A DNA stretch of 9,326 nucleotides from Bacillota bacterium (GTDB lineage: Bacteria; Bacillota; Clostridia; Clostridiales; Clostridiaceae). Position 1 is the stretch's first letter; every line of letters starts with the position of its first letter. Made by a program: the position numbers and the translations under genes. The stretch spans positions 1-9,326 of the forward strand of contig JAEZAL010000230.1 in the NCBI GenBank assembly GCA_023427705.1, read 5' to 3'. Positions 5,725 through 9,326 of this stretch are shown here, piece by piece. The notes beneath the pieces are model-generated. The model made no database searches, was not told the DNA's origin, and was given only the letters and a program-made list of their open reading frames with translations.

Positions 5725-7338
5725 TTATTTAGCTAATTCCATAACTATATCTCTAAATATTGGTGCTCCTGTATTTCCTCCCCCTAACTCCCTACCATCT
5801 GGATGCTTATCACCAATGTTAGGTGCAATAACAACTATAGTATATTTTTTATCATTTAATTCGAAATATCCTGCAAACCATCCGTGATTAATTCCTCCAT
5901 GTCCTGTTGAAGTACCTGTTTTCCCACCAATATTTACTCCTTCAACTTTTGCTTCAAATCCTGATCCTTCCCAAATAACTTTACTCATAGTTTCTTGAGT
6001 TAGCTTAGCTGCAGTTTCACTGAAAATTCTTTTTCCACTCTCACTAAAGTCTTTTACTATATCATCATTTTCATTTACTATAGCTTCTACTATAGTAGGT
6101 TTTATATAAACTCCATTATTTACAACTGTATTATATAGTCCAGCCATTTGAACTGGGGTAACTGTAATCGTCTGTCCTATTGATATATTATTCATTCCAT
6201 TTTCTAATGTGGGTTTTACTCCTTGTGCTTCGTCCCTATTTTCTCCTTTAAGGTTAAGAACAGGTTTAAATAAACCCATATTACTTAAATAGTCTATCAT
6301 ATCACTATATCCTATTTCTCCACCAACTTTAGCAAACACATCATTACAAGATACCTTTAAAGCATCTTCAACTGAAAGTAATCCATGTGCATAAGATTTT
6401 CCATCCTTTGTACATATTTCACCAGTACATAGATACTTATCAGTGGGAGTTATAAGACCTTTATCTAGTGCTATAGTTTCTGTAATAACTTTAAAAATAG
6501 ATCCTGGCTCATAACCTAATTGTCCAATACCTAAGTTCACATTAGCTTGACTTTCATCTTTTTGAACCATAACTCTGATTTTACCTGTTTCTACTTCTGA
6601 CACTACAACTCCTATATTTTTTAAAAATGAATAATCTTCTTTATTTAAAATTTCCCTAATCTTATCTTCCCATATTGAGTTTATGGTTAATTTTATATTA
6701 TTAATATTTTGTAGACTTACTTCTCCATTTCCATAAACTGATTTTTCATCTAAGTAAAACTTAGCAGCTGGGAAAGGATTATCTTTTATAAATGTACTTA
6801 TTGTATATTCTAAGGAATCTTCTACAACATTGTCTTCATTAATATTAGATAAAAAATTATTGGTTTTCCATGCCTCATTTCTATTTACTTCATCATAAAT
6901 ATAAGTATATATACCTTTTACATTATTTAATCTATTTATCTTATTATAAGTTTCTTCGCTTATAGTGTAATATATCTTACCATCATCTTTCATAATATCA
7001 GAATAATTAAAATTTGGGTCTTCACTTTTCATTATAAAATTCAACGCCATTAAATCTTCTAAAGTTTCTTCGTAATTATTAAGCATAAATGGCTTTGTAT
7101 CTAAAACCAAAATATATTTTTTATTATAATTCATTAAATCTTTTCCATTTGTATCAAATATTCTATAATTCATTTGGGATAAGTTTTCGCTTTGATAATT
7201 CTCTATTTCTCCTCCAACTATAAGAGATGGATGAATTTGTAGAAAATATAATCTAATAATCAACGCAATAACAATTACAAAATATATACTATTTATTATC
7301 CACACTCTATTTAATGCTATATTATTTTTTATTTTCAT
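5725..7338 (-). CDS. Class B penicillin-binding protein (PBP2/SpoVD-like transpeptidase)
   Basis: This 537-residue D,D-transpeptidase makes peptidoglycan cross-links outside the membrane. One N-terminal membrane anchor (about 12-34) is followed by a divergent pedestal domain and a catalytic domain with all three active-site motifs: S-I-F-K (nucleophile Ser280, Lys283) in YEPGSIFKVITE, S-C-N (330-332) and K-T-G (473-475) in GGKTGTSTGH. There is no C-terminal PASTA domain, whereas B. subtilis SpoVD (about 646 aa) has one. The usual RGxIYDRNG motif after the anchor is eroded to YRIFDTNGKDL (58-68). It lies between udk and sigK, so a sporulation role (cortex or septal wall) is reasonable but not proven; a vegetative PBP2 role is the alternative. 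The ATG at 7338 follows GGGAGGTG by 8 nt, and that site lies in a terminator-like hairpin. Confidence 0.9.
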   Translation of the reverse strand: MKIKNNIALNRVWIINSIYFVIVIALIIRLYFLQIHPSLIVGGEIENYQSENLSQMNYRIFDTNGKDLMNYNKKYILVLDTKPFMLNNYEETLEDLMALNFIMKSEDPNFNYSDIMKDDGKIYYTISEETYNKINRLNNVKGIYTYIYDEVNRNEAWKTNNFLSNINEDNVVEDSLEYTISTFIKDNPFPAAKFYLDEKSVYGNGEVSLQNINNIKLTINSIWEDKIREILNKEDYSFLKNIGVVVSEVETGKIRVMVQKDESQANVNLGIGQLGYEPGSIFKVITETIALDKGLITPTDKYLCTGEICTKDGKSYAHGLLSVEDALKVSCNDVFAKVGGEIGYSDMIDYLSNMGLFKPVLNLKGENRDEAQGVKPTLENGMNNISIGQTITVTPVQMAGLYNTVVNNGVYIKPTIVEAIVNENDDIVKDFSESGKRIFSETAAKLTQETMSKVIWEGSGFEAKVEGVNIGGKTGTSTGHGGINHGWFAGYFELNDKKYTIVVIAPNIGDKHPDGRELGGGNTGAPIFRDIVMELAK

Positions 7339-7340
7339 AA

Positions 7341-7387
7341 AAAAAACACCTCCCTAGGCTAAATTCTAGCCTGAAAAGGTGTCTTTT
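7341..7387 (-). terminator. Terminator-like hairpin after udk that contains the PBP ribosome binding site
   Basis: On the minus strand the outer stem AAAAGACACCT pairs with AGGTGTTTTTT (7377-7387 with 7341-7351; one G-U pair). The inner stem AGGCTA pairs with TAGCCT (7367-7372 with 7356-7361) around a 5-nt loop. A 4x4 internal loop separates the two stems, and T8 (7339-7346) runs through the 3' arm to the ATG. It starts 12 nt past the udk stop and looks like an intrinsic terminator for trmR-trhP-udk. Its 3' arm includes GGGAGGTG (7347-7354), the only ribosome binding site for the PBP gene, so it may also limit PBP transcription and translation. Confidence 0.7.
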
Positions 7388-7399
7388 ATACAATTATTT

Positions 7400-8017
7400 C
7401 TATTTTAAAATATCTTTAATTTTGGATACCAGAATATCTATTGCTACTTTATTTTGTCCACCTTCAGGAACTATAATATCTGCATATCTTTTTGTTGGTT
7501 CAGTAAACTGTAAATGCATTGGTCTTACTACTTCTAAGTATTGATTAACTACAGAATCAACAGTTCTTCCTCTTTCATTTATATCTCTAACTAATCTTCT
7601 TAGTATTCTTATATCAGCATCAGTGTCTACATAAACCTTAATATCTAATAAATCTCTAAGTCTTTCGTCCTCTAAAACTAAAATACCTTCAACTATTATT
7701 ATACTTCTTGGTTCATCCTTTACTGTTTCCTTTGCTCTATTATGGCATGAAAAATCATATATTGGTTTCTCAATTGGAAGTCCATTAATTAAGTCATTTA
7801 AATGTTTAATTAATAAATCATTATCAAAAGCCTTTGGATGATCATAATTTGTTTTAATTCTTTCTTCCATAGATAAATGGCTTTGATCTTTATAGTACAT
7901 ATCTTGTTGTATCATAGCAATACACTCATTTGAAAAACTTGAATATATCGCATCAGCAATACTACTCTTACCAGACCCAGTACCACCAGTAATTCCAATT
8001 AGTATTGGCTTATTCAT
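7400..8017 (-). CDS. udk: Uridine kinase (uridine/cytidine salvage)
   Basis: This 205-residue cytosolic kinase phosphorylates uridine or cytidine to UMP or CMP with ATP or GTP, the entry step of pyrimidine nucleoside salvage. The P-loop is GITGGTGSGKSS (8-19). The family motifs DHPKAFD (59-65) and PIYDFSCHNR (85-94) carry nucleoside-binding residues. VEGILVL (109-115) is the Walker B-like strand, and RLVRDINERGR (141-151) is the arginine-rich lid. Length and motif spacing match bacterial Udk throughout. The ATG at 8017 has SD AAGGAGG (8025-8031) 7 nt upstream. It follows the U32 gene by 21 nt with no terminator, so the two are co-transcribed; the same U32-udk order occurs in B. subtilis (yrrO-udk). 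A terminator-like hairpin lies just past its stop. Confidence 0.97.
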   Translation of the reverse strand: MNKPILIGITGGTGSGKSSIADAIYSSFSNECIAMIQQDMYYKDQSHLSMEERIKTNYDHPKAFDNDLLIKHLNDLINGLPIEKPIYDFSCHNRAKETVKDEPRSIIIVEGILVLEDERLRDLLDIKVYVDTDADIRILRRLVRDINERGRTVDSVVNQYLEVVRPMHLQFTEPTKRYADIIVPEGGQNKVAIDILVSKIKDILK

Positions 8018-8038
8018 TATAGTTCCTCCTTCTTATGT

Positions 8039-9274
8039 CTAAAGCTCTAAAACTTTCTTACCTTTAATTAACATATCTTTTTCTCTTAATGGAGTATCTA
8101 CTTTAACTTTAAATATCATATGTGCCCTATTAGCTACATTTGTATTTGTCTTTTTCTCCACATCAAACATTTCATTAAGCTTAACATTAAAGTATGGTGT
8201 ATGTGCTCTTAATACTTCTACCTCATCACCTTCAAAAACTCTATTTTTTTGTAGGATAGTTGCTTCTTTTGTTTCTTCATCATAGCTTTGAACTATACCA
8301 ACAATATCATAATCTCTTATATATGATGAAACATCGTAAGTTTGTTCTCCCATTTTTCCAAAGAAGAATCCTGTATGATATTGTCTATGGCTTATTTTTT
8401 GTACAGTATCTAACCATTCTTGTTTAAATTCATATCCTTCTGGATTATCACAGTATGCGTCAATTGCTTCTCTATAAGCTTTTACAGTTGAAGCTACATA
8501 AAATTCATTTTTCATTCTTCCTTCAATTTTTAATGAATGAACTCCACTTTTAACTATTTCTGGTATATGTTCAATCATACATAAATCTTTTGAATTCATT
8601 ATATATGTTCCATTATCATCTTCTATTACAGGATAATATTCACCAGGTCTTGTTTCTTCAACTATGTAGTATTTATATCTACATGCATTAGAGCAAATTC
8701 CTTTATTTGCATCTCTACCTAACATATAATTAGATATTAAACATCTTCCAGAATAAGCTACACACATTGAACCATGTATAAACACTTCAAGTTCACAACC
8801 TTCTGGAGTATTTTCATTTATTTCAGTAATTTCTTTTAATGTAAGTTCTCTCGCTAATACGATTCTCTTAACACCTTGGTCATACCAAAACTTAGTTGCC
8901 ATCCAGTTTGTAATATTTGCTTGTGTACTTAAATGTATCTCTAAGTTTGGTGCTGCTTGTTTTGCTGCTGCAACTATTGAAGGGTCTGCAACTATAATTG
9001 CATCTACTCCTAAATCATATAATCCTTTAATATATTCTTCTACACCTTTTAAGTCATGGTTTCTTGGGAATACATTCATAGTTACATATAATTTTTTCCC
9101 TCTATCGTGACAGTATTTTATACCTTCAGCCATTTCTTCATTAGTAAAATTGTCAGAAAAAGCTCTTAAATTTAATCTGCCTCCACCTATATATACAGCA
9201 TCTGCTCCAAAATCTATTGCTATTTTTAATCTATCTAGACTTCCTGCTGGTGCTAAAATCTCTGGTTTTTTCAT
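8039..9274 (-). CDS. trhP: U32-family protein, probable tRNA U34 hydroxylase TrhP
   Basis: This 411-residue protein was formerly called peptidase U32 or a collagenase-like protease. The N-terminal barrel begins PEILAPAGSLDRLKIAIDFG (4-23) and contains the AVYIGGGRLNLRAF loop. The U32 signature EVFIHGSMCVAYSGRCLIS (163-181) is followed by further cysteines at 194, 198 and 232. Cys171, Cys178 and others in this set are candidate iron-sulfur ligands. The C-terminal part (about 320-411) is the small U32-associated beta domain. Family members in B. subtilis (TrhP1/TrhP2) and E. coli use prephenate to make 5-hydroxyuridine at tRNA position 34. The preceding gene looks like TrmR, the methyltransferase that converts it to 5-methoxyuridine, which supports this role over proteolysis. 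The ATG at 9274 has SD AAGGAGGT 7 nt upstream, lying inside the last codons of trmR (4-nt gap). Confidence 0.88.
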   Translation of the reverse strand: MKKPEILAPAGSLDRLKIAIDFGADAVYIGGGRLNLRAFSDNFTNEEMAEGIKYCHDRGKKLYVTMNVFPRNHDLKGVEEYIKGLYDLGVDAIIVADPSIVAAAKQAAPNLEIHLSTQANITNWMATKFWYDQGVKRIVLARELTLKEITEINENTPEGCELEVFIHGSMCVAYSGRCLISNYMLGRDANKGICSNACRYKYYIVEETRPGEYYPVIEDDNGTYIMNSKDLCMIEHIPEIVKSGVHSLKIEGRMKNEFYVASTVKAYREAIDAYCDNPEGYEFKQEWLDTVQKISHRQYHTGFFFGKMGEQTYDVSSYIRDYDIVGIVQSYDEETKEATILQKNRVFEGDEVEVLRAHTPYFNVKLNEMFDVEKKTNTNVANRAHMIFKVKVDTPLREKDMLIKGKKVLEL

Positions 9275-9278
9275 GTAT

Positions 9279-9326
9279 TTACCTCCTTTTAGTCACTGCA
9301 ATTCCATCCCCCATTGGTATTACAGA
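9279..9326 (-). CDS. trmR: C-terminal end of a TrmR-like tRNA O-methyltransferase (partial)
   Basis: Only 15 codons and the TAA stop (9279-9281) are inside the window; the rest lies to the right. They read SVIPMGDGIAVTKRR. A P-x-GDG-(I/L)-x-(V/I)-(S/T)-x-(K/R) ending is typical of the SAM-dependent O-methyltransferase 3 family that includes B. subtilis TrmR (YrrM). The last two codons, AGG AGG, form the Shine-Dalgarno of the downstream U32 gene, whose ATG is 4 nt past the stop, so translation of the two is probably coupled. TrmR methylates 5-hydroxyuridine-34 of tRNA to 5-methoxyuridine, the step after TrhP. The call rests on the short tail and on context. Confidence 0.65.
   Translation of the reverse strand, partial: SVIPMGDGIAVTKRR

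Overview
The window is very AT-rich. It carries ten genes, all on the minus strand, in an order typical of spore-forming Clostridium (cluster I, sensu stricto). The evidence for this is three sporulation sigma factors (SigG, pro-SigE, pro-SigK), the pro-SigE protease SpoIIGA, strong AGGAGG-type ribosome binding sites and several GTG/TTG starts. The species cannot be fixed from the sequence alone. It is a conserved chromosomal locus, and I see no mobile element, CRISPR array, tRNA or rRNA.

Layout in transcription order, from right to left: the last codons of an O-methyltransferase (trmR-like, cut by the window edge); a U32-family protein, probably the tRNA U34 hydroxylase TrhP; uridine kinase (udk); a terminator-like hairpin that includes the ribosome binding site of the next gene; a class B penicillin-binding protein; sigK with an intact pro-sequence and no intervening skin-type element; pilT, a type IV pilus retraction ATPase, ending in a hairpin terminator; a non-coding gap of about 500 bp; ftsZ with its own terminator; and spoIIGA-sigE-sigG, with sigG cut by the left edge.

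The genes form three working groups. The trmR/trhP pair would make 5-hydroxy- and then 5-methoxyuridine at tRNA position 34, and udk salvages uridine and cytidine. FtsZ, the PBP and PilT act on the division site, the cell wall and pili. SpoIIGA, SigE, SigG and SigK form most of the compartment-specific sporulation cascade: SpoIIGA matures SigE in the mother cell, SigE would drive sigK, and SigG acts in the forespore.

The more interesting signals are regulatory. A good SigF/SigG-type promoter lies between sigE and sigG, and it moves the likely sigG start from an upstream ATG to a TTG that sits in the loop of a small hairpin. A wide-spaced SigA/Spo0A-like promoter lies before spoIIGA. The PBP ribosome binding site is partly buried in a terminator-like hairpin. 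An 8-1-8 palindrome lies in the long region before ftsZ. I found no convincing new biological system; this is mainly a well-known locus with several points worth checking.
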